A stretch of 64,000 nucleotides of DNA from Dorea_A sp016295505 (GTDB taxonomy: Bacteria; Bacillota; Clostridia; Lachnospirales; Lachnospiraceae): assembly GCF_039832105.1 (NCBI RefSeq), contig NZ_JBDOHS010000001.1, positions 186,001-250,000 of the forward strand, read 5' to 3'. This document shows positions 43,375-54,113 of the stretch, piece by piece (the first letter of the stretch is position 1; every line of letters starts with the position of its first letter). The position numbers and the translations under genes are program-made. The notes under the pieces were generated by a model. The model did no database searches. It saw only the letters and a program-made list of their open reading frames with translations, and was not told the DNA's origin.

Positions 43375-44493
43375 TTAGAAAGAATTCTTCTCCCATCCAT
43401 TTTCAATTCTGTGAATTAATTCTTCAAAAGATCTCAGACCACTCAAAGTATCATACGCCGTAACACAGGAAGCGCCTGTCCCTGCTGCCAGCTGCAGACA
43501 TCGTTCCACCGGATACCCCTCAATGGCGGCTTTCAAAAATGCTGCAATACTGGTATCTCCCGCTCCGGTTCCCGAAAGTACACAATCCGGTACATAACTC
43601 TGCTCAAAGACAGAAAGTCCGCCCCAATCGTAAAACTGCGGATCTATCTGTGCCATTACTTTTGCATCAGCCGTCTGCAGATACATTCCCGGAGCTCCAC
43701 ATTTGATCAGCACACATTTTGCTCCCCAGGCAATCAGTCTGTCAGCCAGCGGCTTTATGTCCTTCTCAACGTCAAGGACCATTGTGATATCACTGCTTCC
43801 GGCCCGTCGATTCCATTCCTCGTAGAGTGGCCTGTCCATCATATATCCCAGTTCTTCAATGCTGGGGACAAAGAAATCCACATATGGAATCACACGTTCC
43901 AGAAGCTTTGCCCAGTCTGTCTTTGAAGCTTCTGATCCGTCTTCTACCGCCGAGAGATCCAGCGAAGTCGTAAGACCAAGCTGTTTTACTTTCTGAAAGA
44001 TCTTAAGCAATTCACTTCCCTCATTCACATACATGTTACGCATGGCAGAAGGATATCCGAAATGAAAATGTCCAGCCTGTGAGATCAGCTCAAAATCAAG
44101 ATCCCCATAACAAAAGGTATCGTTGGTTCCCGGATGGTGCAGAAACATTCGGTCAATTCCCGGAGGTGCAATTACCATAGAATAAGAAGTACTCTCGTTG
44201 CCGGCATGGATCAGATGTTTTTCTGCTCCATATTCCCGAAACGTCTGTTCAATAATATTTCCAAACGAATCATCTGCAATCTTTCCCATAAGAATCACTT
44301 CACTGCCGAACTTCAGGAGCGCCAGACCCGTATTCGCTACAGCTCCTCCGACACTGACCGTAGCGCTTCCCACATTCAGAAGTTTCCCTGGTCTTAAGAG
44401 TTCACCGATCTGCTTTGCTCTCTGATTCGGCAGGAACTGCGGCGTGATATCGATACACACATGTCCGCAGACAACCACCTTCTTATTTTTCAT
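43375..44493 (-). CDS. PfkB-family carbohydrate/nucleoside kinase
   Basis: About 372 residues. N-terminus KVVVCGHVCIDITPQF and SVGGAVANTGLALLKFGSEV are PfkB substrate-site motifs; LSGTGAGDTSIAAFLKAAIE holds the catalytic GAGD near the C-terminus. It phosphorylates a sugar or nucleoside; the substrate is unknown. The start at 44493 has GGGAG upstream. It lies 49 nt downstream of the GH42 beta-galactosidase on the same strand, so a galactoside-derived sugar or tagatose-type substrate is plausible. Confidence 0.9.
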   Translation of the reverse strand: MKNKKVVVCGHVCIDITPQFLPNQRAKQIGELLRPGKLLNVGSATVSVGGAVANTGLALLKFGSEVILMGKIADDSFGNIIEQTFREYGAEKHLIHAGNESTSYSMVIAPPGIDRMFLHHPGTNDTFCYGDLDFELISQAGHFHFGYPSAMRNMYVNEGSELLKIFQKVKQLGLTTSLDLSAVEDGSEASKTDWAKLLERVIPYVDFFVPSIEELGYMMDRPLYEEWNRRAGSSDITMVLDVEKDIKPLADRLIAWGAKCVLIKCGAPGMYLQTADAKVMAQIDPQFYDWGGLSVFEQSYVPDCVLSGTGAGDTSIAAFLKAAIEGYPVERCLQLAAGTGASCVTAYDTLSGLRSFEELIHRIENGWEKNSF

Positions 44494-44542
44494 ACTCACA
44501 TCTCCCTCACTTCACGATTACGATTCTGTATAGATTATTCTA

Positions 44543-46555
44543 TCATAATTGTTCTACGATCTCTACTCCCCAGGCCGGTATCTTCCATGTATCCCCGGTT
44601 TCTGTCCGACTTCCGGACAAAAGTTTTCTTCCTGGTTCTTCCAGATACTTAATATCCTTCTCTTCTGATGAATAATTGAGGAAATACGTCACCTGCTTCC
44701 CAAAATCATTCGTTCCTTTTCGGACGATCACCGGAAAACTGTATGCAGACAGTTCTGTCTTTGCCTCCTGAAATACAGTCTTTATCACGGATTTTAACGT
44801 TTCATCATCCGTCATACAGCCGAGATATACAGCCGTCCCCTTTCCATAATGATTTTTGGTAATTGCAGCATAATCCTTCCAATTATAATGATCATAGGAA
44901 GCCAGTGTCTGTGCTCCCTGCGGTATCAGAAGTTCCATAAAGACTTTTGCCTCTGCACAGGCTCCGTCACGAATCACTGTCCCTGACAGTCCCACATTTT
45001 TCGGAAATGTAAACTGATGATATTCTACGCCAAAGCATGTATTCAGAATATGCGGCTGTACTTCATGACTAACTTTTACATTTTCATTAGCAAACGCAGT
45101 CTTAAATGTAGCCACCAGATGCCCGCCATCTGCAACGTACTGATTCAGCCTTTCAAGCAATGCATCCGGTGCCGCGTACAGAGCAGGTACGAAGATTGCT
45201 TTGTACTGTCCAAGATTTTCTGATTCCGGCCAGATAAAATCACATTCCACGTTCATCCGGTATAACGCATCATAGATCCAGCGCACAACATCATTGTACC
45301 CGATTCCGTCATCTCCTGCTGCCGTTGCCTGAATTCCAAACCATTTCAACGCAGTAAGCGATTCATTGCTGACAAGAATTGCCACTTCATTTTTCTTTTT
45401 CAGATTCACCAGAGACTGCCCGATCTCTTTCCACTCACGGCCAATCACACATGCCTCGCGATAAGCATCATTTTCCTGAAAATCATGGCTTAAAAGGCCT
45501 TTCCAGTAAGTTTCAAATGAATTGTGTATGGAATGCCAGTGCCAGTACATCACACTGTTTGAACCGGAAGCCAGATGACTGTACGCCTGCAGTCTGAGCT
45601 GTCCTTTATACGGTGTCCATCCCGGATATCCCTGAGCTTCTGTCTCAAGGAGAAGATAGTTCCCTTTCTTAAGAGAACGTGTCATATCTCCGCCAAATGC
45701 GATCTCAGCACCTGTAAGTTCATCCTGAGACGGATGATATATATCAACTCCTGCAATCGTCATACATCGAGAAGCATGAAAATGATTGACATCCGGCTGT
45801 ACTCCATAAGAATATCCCCGCCATTCAAAGTCAAAATTGTGAGTAATAAACTGATCCTCTCTTCGATATTCATTCACAATATCTGCCTGCCAGCTTAGGA
45901 ATTCATCTACCAGTGTTCGCTGAAATTTCTCAAATTCAGCTCCCAGACTTCCGTTTATCGTACCACGCACATCCGGAAAATCTTCCCATGCATTGATTCG
46001 ATTGCTCCAATAATCCAGACCAAATTCCCGGTTCATCGCATCCAGATCATCATGGAATTTTCTGCGCAGATATTTTACAAATCGCTCCTGCACATTTTTC
46101 CCTGCCGTCCCATAATACTTTGTCTCATTGTCGATCTGGAAACCAATAACACATTGTCTGTGTGCAGTACGTTTCATCAATTCACGGATGACGCGTTCTG
46201 CATAGAAAAGATATACCGGATGTGTGATATCCATGATCTGACGCGCACCGTAGATTCCTCTTCCACTTACCGTCTCAGCAATGACATCCGGATGTGACTT
46301 TACCATCCATGTCGGAATTGCGTAAGTGGGAGTTCCGATGATCACTTTCATTCCGGCTTCTTCCATCGCGTCCATCACTTTTTCCACATGCGAAAAGTCA
46401 AAAACACCCTCCTGTGGTTCACAGGTACTCCATGTGGACTCTGCAATTCTAACCGTATTCATTCCGGCTTTTTTCATCATGGAAATATCCTGATCCAGTC
46501 GCTCATATGGCATATACTCATCATAATATGCCGCTCCAAAAAGAAGTTCTTTCAT
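44543..46555 (-). CDS. GH42 beta-galactosidase
   Basis: A 670-residue GH42 enzyme that removes beta-galactose from oligosaccharides. Acid/base Glu in GFQIDNETKYYG (about E144); nucleophile region NYLLLETEAQGYPG (about E304). The TIM barrel (1-370), a class I amidotransferase-like trimerisation domain (about 385-590) and a C-terminal beta domain follow in order. There is no signal peptide. First gene of a leftward unit with pfkB; the HAD gene is 90 nt upstream. Confidence 0.95.
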   Translation of the reverse strand: MKELLFGAAYYDEYMPYERLDQDISMMKKAGMNTVRIAESTWSTCEPQEGVFDFSHVEKVMDAMEEAGMKVIIGTPTYAIPTWMVKSHPDVIAETVSGRGIYGARQIMDITHPVYLFYAERVIRELMKRTAHRQCVIGFQIDNETKYYGTAGKNVQERFVKYLRRKFHDDLDAMNREFGLDYWSNRINAWEDFPDVRGTINGSLGAEFEKFQRTLVDEFLSWQADIVNEYRREDQFITHNFDFEWRGYSYGVQPDVNHFHASRCMTIAGVDIYHPSQDELTGAEIAFGGDMTRSLKKGNYLLLETEAQGYPGWTPYKGQLRLQAYSHLASGSNSVMYWHWHSIHNSFETYWKGLLSHDFQENDAYREACVIGREWKEIGQSLVNLKKKNEVAILVSNESLTALKWFGIQATAAGDDGIGYNDVVRWIYDALYRMNVECDFIWPESENLGQYKAIFVPALYAAPDALLERLNQYVADGGHLVATFKTAFANENVKVSHEVQPHILNTCFGVEYHQFTFPKNVGLSGTVIRDGACAEAKVFMELLIPQGAQTLASYDHYNWKDYAAITKNHYGKGTAVYLGCMTDDETLKSVIKTVFQEAKTELSAYSFPVIVRKGTNDFGKQVTYFLNYSSEEKDIKYLEEPGRKLLSGSRTETGDTWKIPAWGVEIVEQL

Positions 46556-46645
46556 AATACTTTTCCCCCTGTACTTTTCTAAATGTGCTTATATACTAAT
46601 CGAGATCTCCCGTTTGTTATATCACATATTTCAGGAAAATATCAT

Positions 46646-47293
46646 TTATCTTATTTTTCTTTCCTTCGCAATGATCCCCAGATTCTCATAGACCCCGTAA
46701 CAGATTTTTCTGATCTCCTCCGTAGGCTCGATCAGATCGGGCACCATGATCGTTCTGCAGCCGGCTGCCACACCGGCACGTATTCCATTCTCACTGTCTT
46801 CAAATACATAGCAGTCTTTTGGAGCACAGTCAATCCGCTTCGCCGCAAGAAGGAAGATATCCGGAGCCGGTTTTCCGTACACGACTTCCTTTCCACTTGT
46901 GATCGCATCAAAATACCGTCTGATTCCTGCAATCTTCAGATTGCTTTCAATCTGTTCCTTCGTACTGCTGCTTGCTACTGCAATTTTTACTCCCTCGCTC
47001 CGGAAATATTCAAGGATCTCCTCCACTCCCGGTTTTTTTGGTACTTCTTTTTTCAGGCTCTGTCTGATACGTTTCCGGCACTCTTCAATAATCACATTTC
47101 CGTCCGGCACTCCATAGTAACGTTCGATAATTCTACACATATATGGCCCACTGCTGCCTGTGATGTCTCTCGCAAAACCTTCAGAAAGCACGACTCCATA
47201 TTCTGCCGCAATCTCATGCCATATTTTCTGAAATATCTTCTCTGTGTCAAACAACACTCCATCCATATCAAAAATTGCGCCTTTGATCTTCAT
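46646..47293 (-). CDS. HAD-superfamily hydrolase (beta-phosphoglucomutase-like)
   Basis: A 215-residue HAD protein: nucleophile motif GAIFDMDGVLFDTEK, motif II VAVASSSTKEQIESNL (as IAVASSS), motif III/IV GKPAPDIFLLAA and VFEDSENGIRAG. The cap domain is the PgmB/Gph type. Sugar-phosphate phosphatase or phosphomutase are both possible; the nearby galactosidases favour a sugar-phosphate role. It is divergent from lacZ across a 200-nt spacer. Confidence 0.88.
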   Translation of the reverse strand: MKIKGAIFDMDGVLFDTEKIFQKIWHEIAAEYGVVLSEGFARDITGSSGPYMCRIIERYYGVPDGNVIIEECRKRIRQSLKKEVPKKPGVEEILEYFRSEGVKIAVASSSTKEQIESNLKIAGIRRYFDAITSGKEVVYGKPAPDIFLLAAKRIDCAPKDCYVFEDSENGIRAGVAAGCRTIMVPDLIEPTEEIRKICYGVYENLGIIAKERKIR

Positions 47294-47497
47294 CTATCAA
47301 CCTCCGCTTTCTGCTCTTTCTTCCTCTTCCACTGTATCTCTAAATCTATCCAGTTTGAAGGGATAAGTCAAGACAGCAGCCGGATATCAAAATGGTCTTT
47401 CCGACAATATTTTCCATGTTTTGCACCGATTTTATATTGTAATTTTTCTTTCTATTTCTCATAATAGAAGAAGTTCTATCATACAGGGAGGTATACC

Positions 47498-50400
47498 ATG
47501 TTCGACTATCATAAAATAAAAGATCCGGAATTTTTTAAAGAAAATGCACTTCCGGCACATTCTGACCATATCTGCTACCCGAACGAATCCTGCCTCAGAA
47601 ATCAGGAAAATCCTTATCGTTTTTTATTGAATGGCATATGGAAATTCTCTTATGGAAGAAATCTGGATGACACTGTAAAAGGTTTTGAAGCCGGAGATTA
47701 TAACTGTAAAAACTGGAGCAATATCAGAGTACCGGCTCACATTCAGATGGAAGGTTATGATACTCCGGCGTATGTCAATACACAGTATCCATGGGACGGA
47801 CGAGAAGATATCTGGGCCGGCGAGATTCCGTCCAAATTCAATCCTACCGCCAATTATGTAAAATATTTTACTGTTCCGGAAAACATGCAGAGACAACCAA
47901 TTTATATTTCTTTCCAGGGTGTGGAAAGCGGCATGGCTGTCTGGCTGAACGGACAATATATCGGATACAGTGAAGACAGTTTCACCCCAACAGAGTTTGA
48001 ATTAACTCCATATATTCGGGAAGGTGAGAACAAGCTGGCAGTCCAGGTATACAAGTGGACCAGCAGCAGCTGGACCGAGGATCAGGACTTTTTCCGATTC
48101 TCCGGTATTTACCGGGATGTATATCTTTTTACCCGTCCGGACGTACATATCTGGGATTTGAATATCCGGACACTACTTGATGATACTTATCAGGCCGGTG
48201 AACTTGTTATTGACGTATCCGGATGTGGGTGCGGCCGGATTCAGGCAGATCTTCGCAGACTTCCTTCCGATGAAGCTTCATCAACTCAATATCTGAAAAA
48301 CAGTCCGGAGACAGCTCTTTTTACATCTGCATCATTTTCTCTGCAGGATGGATGCGGACATCTTTCCCTTCCGGTCAGCGGCTTTGACCTGTGGAGTGCG
48401 GAAGAACCAAACCTCTATGAATTATTATTGCACGTATACGATACAAACGGACAGCTCATGGAAGTTATCTCTGAATATGTCGGTTTCCGCCGCTTTGAGA
48501 TAAAAGACCATATCATGTGTCTGAACGGAAAACGGATTGTATTCAAAGGTGTGAATCGCCATGAATTCAGCTCAAAAGCCGGACGTGTACCTCAGGCTGA
48601 TGAAATTCTTCTGGACATTCTCACCATGAAGCGTCACAACATCAATGCAATCCGTACCTGCCACTATCCGGATGACTCCAGGATCTATCGTCTCTGCGAT
48701 CGATATGGTCTGTATCTGATTGATGAAAACAATCTGGAATCTCATGGAAGCTGGGATCCGATCGTTCGTGGTCTCGCCGATAACAGTCTCGCAGTACCAG
48801 GTGATCATAATGAATGGCGAGCCATGATGCTTGATCGTGTAAATTCCACTTATCAGCGCGATAAGAATCATCCCTCTATTCTGATCTGGTCCTGCGGAAA
48901 TGAATCTTTCGGCGGTTCTGTCATCCGTGATATGGCAGATAAATTCCGCGAGCTTGATTCCACACGTCTGGTTCACTATGAAGGCATCTTCAATGACCGC
49001 CGCTATAATGAAACCAGTGATATGGAAAGTCAGATGTACCCATCTGTTGCCTCCATCCAGAAGTTCTTATCCGAGCATCGTGACAAGCCTTTCATCTGCT
49101 GTGAATACACACACGCAATGGGAAATTCCTGCGGTGCCATGCATAAATACACAGATCTGACCGACACTGAGCCTCTGTATCAGGGAGGATTCATCTGGGA
49201 TTACGTAGACCAGTCCATCTATAAAAAGGATCGCTACGGCAATGAATTTCAGGCATACGGCGGAGACTTTGGGGAACGTCCGACGGACTATAATTTCAGC
49301 GGAAACGGAATCGTATATGGTGGAGACAGGAGCCCATCGCCAAAGATGCAGGAAGTAAAATACAATTACCAGAACATCACTGCAACTGTATCGGCAGAAT
49401 CAGTTCTTATTATTAATAAAAACCTGTTTGTAAATACCAGTACCTTTGACTGTATCGTTTCTCTTGCAAAAGACGGAATGATTGTCTGCCAGGCTGCACT
49501 TGACACAGACGTTGCACCTCTGTCCAGGAAAGAATATGCGCTTCCGATCCGCAAAGCTTCTGCGCCTGGTGAATATACGGTAACTGTTTCTTTCGTTTTG
49601 AAGGAAGATACCCTCTGGGAAAAAGCAGGCTATGAAATTGCCTTTGGCCAGACCATTTATACCGTTGAAAAAACCACACCACATCAAAAATGCCAAAAAC
49701 CAATCTCCGTTGTCAAGGGATGGGACAACGTCGGTGTAAGCGGAGAAAATTTTGAAGTATTATTCTCTGGTTTATACGGTGGACTGGCATCCTACCGTTA
49801 TGGCGGAACAGAGATGATCGAAAGCATTCCGAAGCCGAACTTCTGGCGTGCACCGATAGATAATGACGAAGGAAACCAGATGATGGCAAGGTACGGACAA
49901 TGGAAACTTGCCAGTCTCTATCCATCTCATAAGGATTTTGAGACGAATGCACCTGAATCCCCTCTGGTAGAAGAAACCGGAAATTCCGTGACAGTCACAT
50001 TCAGATATCATCTGGCAACAAAACCGGTATCTCACTGCAGCGTTGCCTATACAGTCTACGGAGATGGAACCATCGAAACTACGCTTTCTTATGACCCAAT
50101 AGCGGAACTTGGTGATATGCCGGAATTCGGAATGATTATGAAGATCAATGCAGATTATAATCAGGTAGAATGGTATGGAATGGGACCGGCAGAGACATAT
50201 GCAGACCGTCAAAAAGGTGCAAAACTTGGTATCTACAAAAATACAGTTATCGACAACCTGGCACGCTACATGGTTCCCCAGGAATGCGGCAATAAAGTCG
50301 GTGTCCGCTGGGCAAAAGTAACTGACAGACGAGGGCGCGGGCTGTTGTTCGAGGGAGACTGCATCAACTTTTCTGCACTGCCCTGGACTCCGCATGAAAT

Positions 50401-50575
50401 GGAAAATGCAAGACATCCTTTCGAACTTCCACAGATTCATTACACCGTTATCCGCGCATCCATGCAGCAGATGGGAATCGCAGGAGACAATAGCTGGGGA
50501 GCACGGGTACATCCTGAATATTTACTGGACATCAGCAAAATAATGACATTTACTTTCCGTTTCCGCGGCATTTAA
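47498..50575 (+). CDS. lacZ: GH2 beta-galactosidase, LacZ type
   Basis: A 1025-residue LacZ-sized enzyme with the five-domain layout: sugar-binding jelly roll (WKFSYGRNLDDT ... NTQYPWDGRED), Ig-like domain, TIM barrel, and C-terminal Bgal small chain. Acid/base Glu near residue 469 in IWSCGNES; nucleophile near 536 in CCEYTHAMGNS. It splits lactose and related galactosides in the cytoplasm. It has its own strong ribosome site (GGGAGG) and a terminator after it. With the GH42 enzyme it gives the cell two beta-galactosidases. Confidence 0.96.
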   Translation: MFDYHKIKDPEFFKENALPAHSDHICYPNESCLRNQENPYRFLLNGIWKFSYGRNLDDTVKGFEAGDYNCKNWSNIRVPAHIQMEGYDTPAYVNTQYPWDGREDIWAGEIPSKFNPTANYVKYFTVPENMQRQPIYISFQGVESGMAVWLNGQYIGYSEDSFTPTEFELTPYIREGENKLAVQVYKWTSSSWTEDQDFFRFSGIYRDVYLFTRPDVHIWDLNIRTLLDDTYQAGELVIDVSGCGCGRIQADLRRLPSDEASSTQYLKNSPETALFTSASFSLQDGCGHLSLPVSGFDLWSAEEPNLYELLLHVYDTNGQLMEVISEYVGFRRFEIKDHIMCLNGKRIVFKGVNRHEFSSKAGRVPQADEILLDILTMKRHNINAIRTCHYPDDSRIYRLCDRYGLYLIDENNLESHGSWDPIVRGLADNSLAVPGDHNEWRAMMLDRVNSTYQRDKNHPSILIWSCGNESFGGSVIRDMADKFRELDSTRLVHYEGIFNDRRYNETSDMESQMYPSVASIQKFLSEHRDKPFICCEYTHAMGNSCGAMHKYTDLTDTEPLYQGGFIWDYVDQSIYKKDRYGNEFQAYGGDFGERPTDYNFSGNGIVYGGDRSPSPKMQEVKYNYQNITATVSAESVLIINKNLFVNTSTFDCIVSLAKDGMIVCQAALDTDVAPLSRKEYALPIRKASAPGEYTVTVSFVLKEDTLWEKAGYEIAFGQTIYTVEKTTPHQKCQKPISVVKGWDNVGVSGENFEVLFSGLYGGLASYRYGGTEMIESIPKPNFWRAPIDNDEGNQMMARYGQWKLASLYPSHKDFETNAPESPLVEETGNSVTVTFRYHLATKPVSHCSVAYTVYGDGTIETTLSYDPIAELGDMPEFGMIMKINADYNQVEWYGMGPAETYADRQKGAKLGIYKNTVIDNLARYMVPQECGNKVGVRWAKVTDRRGRGLLFEGDCINFSALPWTPHEMENARHPFELPQIHYTVIRASMQQMGIAGDNSWGARVHPEYLLDISKIMTFTFRFRGI

Positions 50576-50593
50576 AGCTGAAACTGACTCCTG

Positions 50594-50634
50594 ACAAAAA
50601 TCCCCTGCCTTTTTATAAGGCAGAGGATTTTCCG
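50594..50634. terminator. Bidirectional terminator between lacZ and the MFS gene
   Basis: AATCC-C-CTGCCTT pairs with AAGGCAG-A-GGATT around a short loop; T-runs on the right (TTTT) and As on the left make it work for both convergent genes. Confidence 0.85.
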
Positions 50635-50672
50635 TTTCATCATAACACATACAGATCGGCAGAAACAAATTG

Positions 50673-51869
50673 TTATTGTCGAATATCAGTAGATCTTTTC
50701 TGAAACTGTTTCATGATCAGAAGCGATATCATTAAGACCACTGGAAAAACACAGCCTGCAAGCATTCCTTTTTGAAGGTTATCATTGGCATTCTGCGTAA
50801 TATTGCCTACAAGCCCCGGACCGAATGCTCCTCCCAGATCACCCGCCATTGCCAGAAGAGCAAACATTGCCGTTCCACCCAAAGGCAGCTGGCCGGAAGA
50901 GATACTGATGGTTCCGGGCCACATGATGCCAACCGAGAATCCGCAGATGACACAACCGATCAGGCCAATCAGCGGATTCGGCGACATGGAAGCCAGAAGA
51001 TAACTGAACAGACACAGGCAGCCGGAGCCCAGCATACATCGCATCAGATTCAGACTTTCACCGTATTTCCCATAAATCACTCGGCTGATTCCCATCGTAA
51101 CCGCAAACATACAGGGGCCTGCCAGATCACCCGCCGTCTTTGACAATCCAATCGCAGATTCCGCATATGCAGAGGCCCACTGCGCCATGGACAATTCAGA
51201 GGCGCCGGCACATATCATCAGAATAATGGAGACCCAGAATAATGGGACTTTGAACAACTCGCCTATCGTCATCCCCTGTCCGTTCTCAACCAGATGTTCT
51301 ATCGGACAAGTCACAAAATTATATATATTATATAATGGAATCAATGCCCAGATACAGGCAAGCCATTTCCAGCTGTCTATTCCGAAAACTGCAAAAAATA
51401 ATGTGGATAATATAATAACTCCAACAGATCCCCAGCAGTAAAATGAATGCAGAAGACTCATGACGGCATCTTTGTGTTCAAATGGACACGCTTCCACGAT
51501 CGGACTGCCTAATACTTCAATCAATCCGCTCCCAATTGCATACACAATGACACTGATGATCATTCCGGTAAACGGATCACGAAAACATCCCGGCAAAAAT
51601 GCAAGCCCTGCCAGTCCTGCAGCATAGCATACTTCGGATGCCACAACACATTTCCGATATCCGATGCGATCCACAAACTGTGCACACAAGACATCTACGA
51701 ACAGCTGCGTCAGGAAAAATGTGGTGGGAATGAGCGCTATCCTTCCCAACGATATTCCATAGTCCCTGTGGAATTTCAAAAATAACAGTGGGGCAAAATT
51801 AGCTGCAATCGCCTGTGTAATAAACCCCAGATAACAGGCAATCAGTGTTCTTTTATAGTTTTTTGCCAT
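50673..51869 (-). CDS. MFS sugar transporter (FucP/YfkF-like)
   Basis: A 398-residue protein with twelve hydrophobic segments. The loop VDRIGYRKCVVASEVCYAAG and GFSVGIMWPGTISISSGQLP near helix 10 are of the fucose/glucose-type MFS group. It lies convergent to lacZ and divergent to the araC-type gene, so it probably brings in an oligosaccharide for the galactosidases. AGGAGG precedes the start at a rather long distance. Confidence 0.88.
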   Translation of the reverse strand: MAKNYKRTLIACYLGFITQAIAANFAPLLFLKFHRDYGISLGRIALIPTTFFLTQLFVDVLCAQFVDRIGYRKCVVASEVCYAAGLAGLAFLPGCFRDPFTGMIISVIVYAIGSGLIEVLGSPIVEACPFEHKDAVMSLLHSFYCWGSVGVIILSTLFFAVFGIDSWKWLACIWALIPLYNIYNFVTCPIEHLVENGQGMTIGELFKVPLFWVSIILMICAGASELSMAQWASAYAESAIGLSKTAGDLAGPCMFAVTMGISRVIYGKYGESLNLMRCMLGSGCLCLFSYLLASMSPNPLIGLIGCVICGFSVGIMWPGTISISSGQLPLGGTAMFALLAMAGDLGGAFGPGLVGNITQNANDNLQKGMLAGCVFPVVLMISLLIMKQFQKRSTDIRQ

Positions 51870-51985
51870 ATTGACTTCATTTCCTCCTGCTTATATAATA
51901 CCATTGAAATATATCGTACTTTTATGTGTTTTTCAATGAATTATATCGTATAATTATTACACAATATCGTAAGAAGGTGTTTGCT

Positions 51986-52945
51986 ATGACTATTAATCCT
52001 ATATACACAAAAATACTGACGGATGAAACTCTGAGAGAAACGATTGCCCATGGAAACGAGGAATACCCCTTCAGCTATTATCTGGAAGATATCTGGCAAT
52101 TTGATTTTCATTGTATCGACTGGCACTGGCATCCGGAAGTAGAGTTTGTATTTGTCGAGAAAGGGTCTGCAACGCTGTCAGCCGGAAGTAACCGGTATGT
52201 CTTAACACCCGGAACCGGTGTCTTCATAAATACACAGGTGATTCATCGTTTTGAATCACCGGAACATGTCATTATTCCGAACATTGTATTTTCCCCTTCC
52301 CTTCTCGCTCCGGAAGGAAGCCTGATTTACCAGAAGTATATCCGCCCGGTTCTGAATTCTTCCGTAGACTGTCAGATCTTTTCGACAGATCATCTCTGGC
52401 AGAAACAGATCCTGGATATCCTTCTCTCTGTCTTTGCCCTTCAGGAAGCAGAAAGTCCCTGCGAAATACAGACTGTACAGCTTCTCTTTCAACTATGGGA
52501 TATCCTGTGTGAACATCTGCAGACCACCGAGAATACTCCCGCATCAACCACAGATGCGCACACGCAGGCTCAGCTGCAGATTATGATGCAATATATGCAT
52601 ACCCATTACCAGCATCGAATTCTTCTTGATGATATTGCCAGAACCGTAAACCTCAGCAAAAGCAGTGTACTTCACATATTTCACAACTATCTACACATGA
52701 CTCCTGTCAGATATCTGATCCATTACAGACTGAAGTGTGCTGCAAAGCTTCTTAACACAACCGAAAACAGTATTTCGTTCATTGCACAGAATACCGGATT
52801 TGATAATACAGGATATTTCTGCCGGAAATTCAAAGAATTGTATCAATTAACGCCCAGTGAATATCGAAGAGCAGAAAAAATAAAATTGTTGGAACTATCT
52901 TCGAAGGCAGAAAACAGCATGCAACAACGATGGGGGATAGTATGA
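51986..52945 (+). CDS. AraC family transcriptional activator
   Basis: About 319 residues. An N-terminal cupin sugar-binding domain (FDFHCIDWHWHPEVEFVFVE then LTPGTGVFINTQVIHRFE) and a C-terminal double HTH (HRILLDDIARTVNLSKSSVL, then ENSISFIAQNTGFDNTGYFC and the family end RKFKELYQLTPSEYR). The start at 51986 follows AGAAGG; an earlier ATG at 51926 is less likely. It is translationally coupled (ATGA overlap) to the MFS gene downstream, and divergent from the other MFS gene. Repeats of the form ATATCGTA in the 116-nt upstream spacer are candidate operators. Confidence 0.93.
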   Translation: MTINPIYTKILTDETLRETIAHGNEEYPFSYYLEDIWQFDFHCIDWHWHPEVEFVFVEKGSATLSAGSNRYVLTPGTGVFINTQVIHRFESPEHVIIPNIVFSPSLLAPEGSLIYQKYIRPVLNSSVDCQIFSTDHLWQKQILDILLSVFALQEAESPCEIQTVQLLFQLWDILCEHLQTTENTPASTTDAHTQAQLQIMMQYMHTHYQHRILLDDIARTVNLSKSSVLHIFHNYLHMTPVRYLIHYRLKCAAKLLNTTENSISFIAQNTGFDNTGYFCRKFKELYQLTPSEYRRAEKIKLLELSSKAENSMQQRWGIV

Positions 52946-54111
52946 TGAAAAATCTGACCTTACGCTACTGCCTTACTCAATTTACCTTTTGGGCAGCATC
53001 CACCGGAGCTGCCAGCTTCGCAACCACCTATTTGCTGAACTGCGGAATATCCTCCGCTGCTGTAGGAACTTTACTTGCAGTCGCAGGGCTTCTGTCTTGC
53101 CTGATGCAGCCAGTCCTTGCCGGAATTGCAGATAAGTCACGGCGCTTTCAGCTGCCAGAAATGCTGATTGGAATGTCTTTTCTTTGCGTTGTGAGTTTCT
53201 GCATTCAGCTGTTGTCCGGGATCCCCACGGCACTTACGGGTATTTGCTATATGGTCGCTATCTTGAGTTCGGATGCCATGATTCCCCTTATAAATGCGCT
53301 ATGCATTTCCTATACCCAGGCAGGTTACCAGATCAATTATGGTGCAGGCCGCGGTATTGGCTCTGCTGCATCTGCCATTTCCGCACTGGTACTGGGATAT
53401 GTGATCGCACGGCTTGGAAGCACATGGATGATCCTGCTGCTCACTGGATTTCGTCTTCTGTGCATCCTGATTCTGTTTGGTTATCCGAAAATCGAAAAAC
53501 CAAAATCTGTACAAAGCAGTACCACTCACAGCTGCTCCATCCGGGCTTTCTTTTTTCACTACCGCTGGTACTGTGCATCTCTGGCAGGAATCCTTTTCCT
53601 GGGAATGTATCATGCCATGACGGAAAACTATCTGATTGTCATATTGGGGCGATTGGGCGGCAACAGCAGCCATGTAGGAACGGCTCTGTTTATTTCTGCA
53701 CTGGTCGGTGCCCCTGTGATTTTCTACTTTCAGAGGATTCACAGATTTTTGTCAAATACCAGACTCTTGAAGATTGCTGCCTGCTCTTTCCTGTTAAAAG
53801 CCGTTCTGTTCTATTTTGCAAAAAGCATTGGCACAATTTATCTCCTGCAGTTGCTGCAGATCACTTCCTATGCTTTTCTGGCGCCGGCTCAGGTGTACTA
53901 TGCACAGGAAAAAGTCCGCCCTGCAGATATGGTCAAAGGACAGGCCTTCAGTACCGCAGCTTACGCGCTGGGCTGTTCCGCCGGAAATTTTGCAGGCGGT
54001 CAATTGCTGGGATTCGGGGTGGATGCCATTTTAATTGCCGGAATTATCATGACACTGATTGGCACAATCCTCCTTTTTACCACGGTAACAAAATCGGATT
54101 TCTCTATTTAA
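52942..54111 (+). CDS. MFS transporter (LacY/nucleoside-symporter-like)
   Basis: About 389 residues with twelve membrane helices (LTQFTFWAASTGAASFATTY at the start; the PF12832-like MFS_1 group). The start at 52942 overlaps the araC stop in an ATGA and has GGGGG upstream. The substrate is probably a sugar or glycoside sensed by the AraC protein. The end runs into remnant DNA of a KilA-N gene on the other strand, the left edge of the second island. Confidence 0.88.
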   Translation: MMKNLTLRYCLTQFTFWAASTGAASFATTYLLNCGISSAAVGTLLAVAGLLSCLMQPVLAGIADKSRRFQLPEMLIGMSFLCVVSFCIQLLSGIPTALTGICYMVAILSSDAMIPLINALCISYTQAGYQINYGAGRGIGSAASAISALVLGYVIARLGSTWMILLLTGFRLLCILILFGYPKIEKPKSVQSSTTHSCSIRAFFFHYRWYCASLAGILFLGMYHAMTENYLIVILGRLGGNSSHVGTALFISALVGAPVIFYFQRIHRFLSNTRLLKIAACSFLLKAVLFYFAKSIGTIYLLQLLQITSYAFLAPAQVYYAQEKVRPADMVKGQAFSTAAYALGCSAGNFAGGQLLGFGVDAILIAGIIMTLIGTILLFTTVTKSDFSI

Positions 54112-54113
54112 AT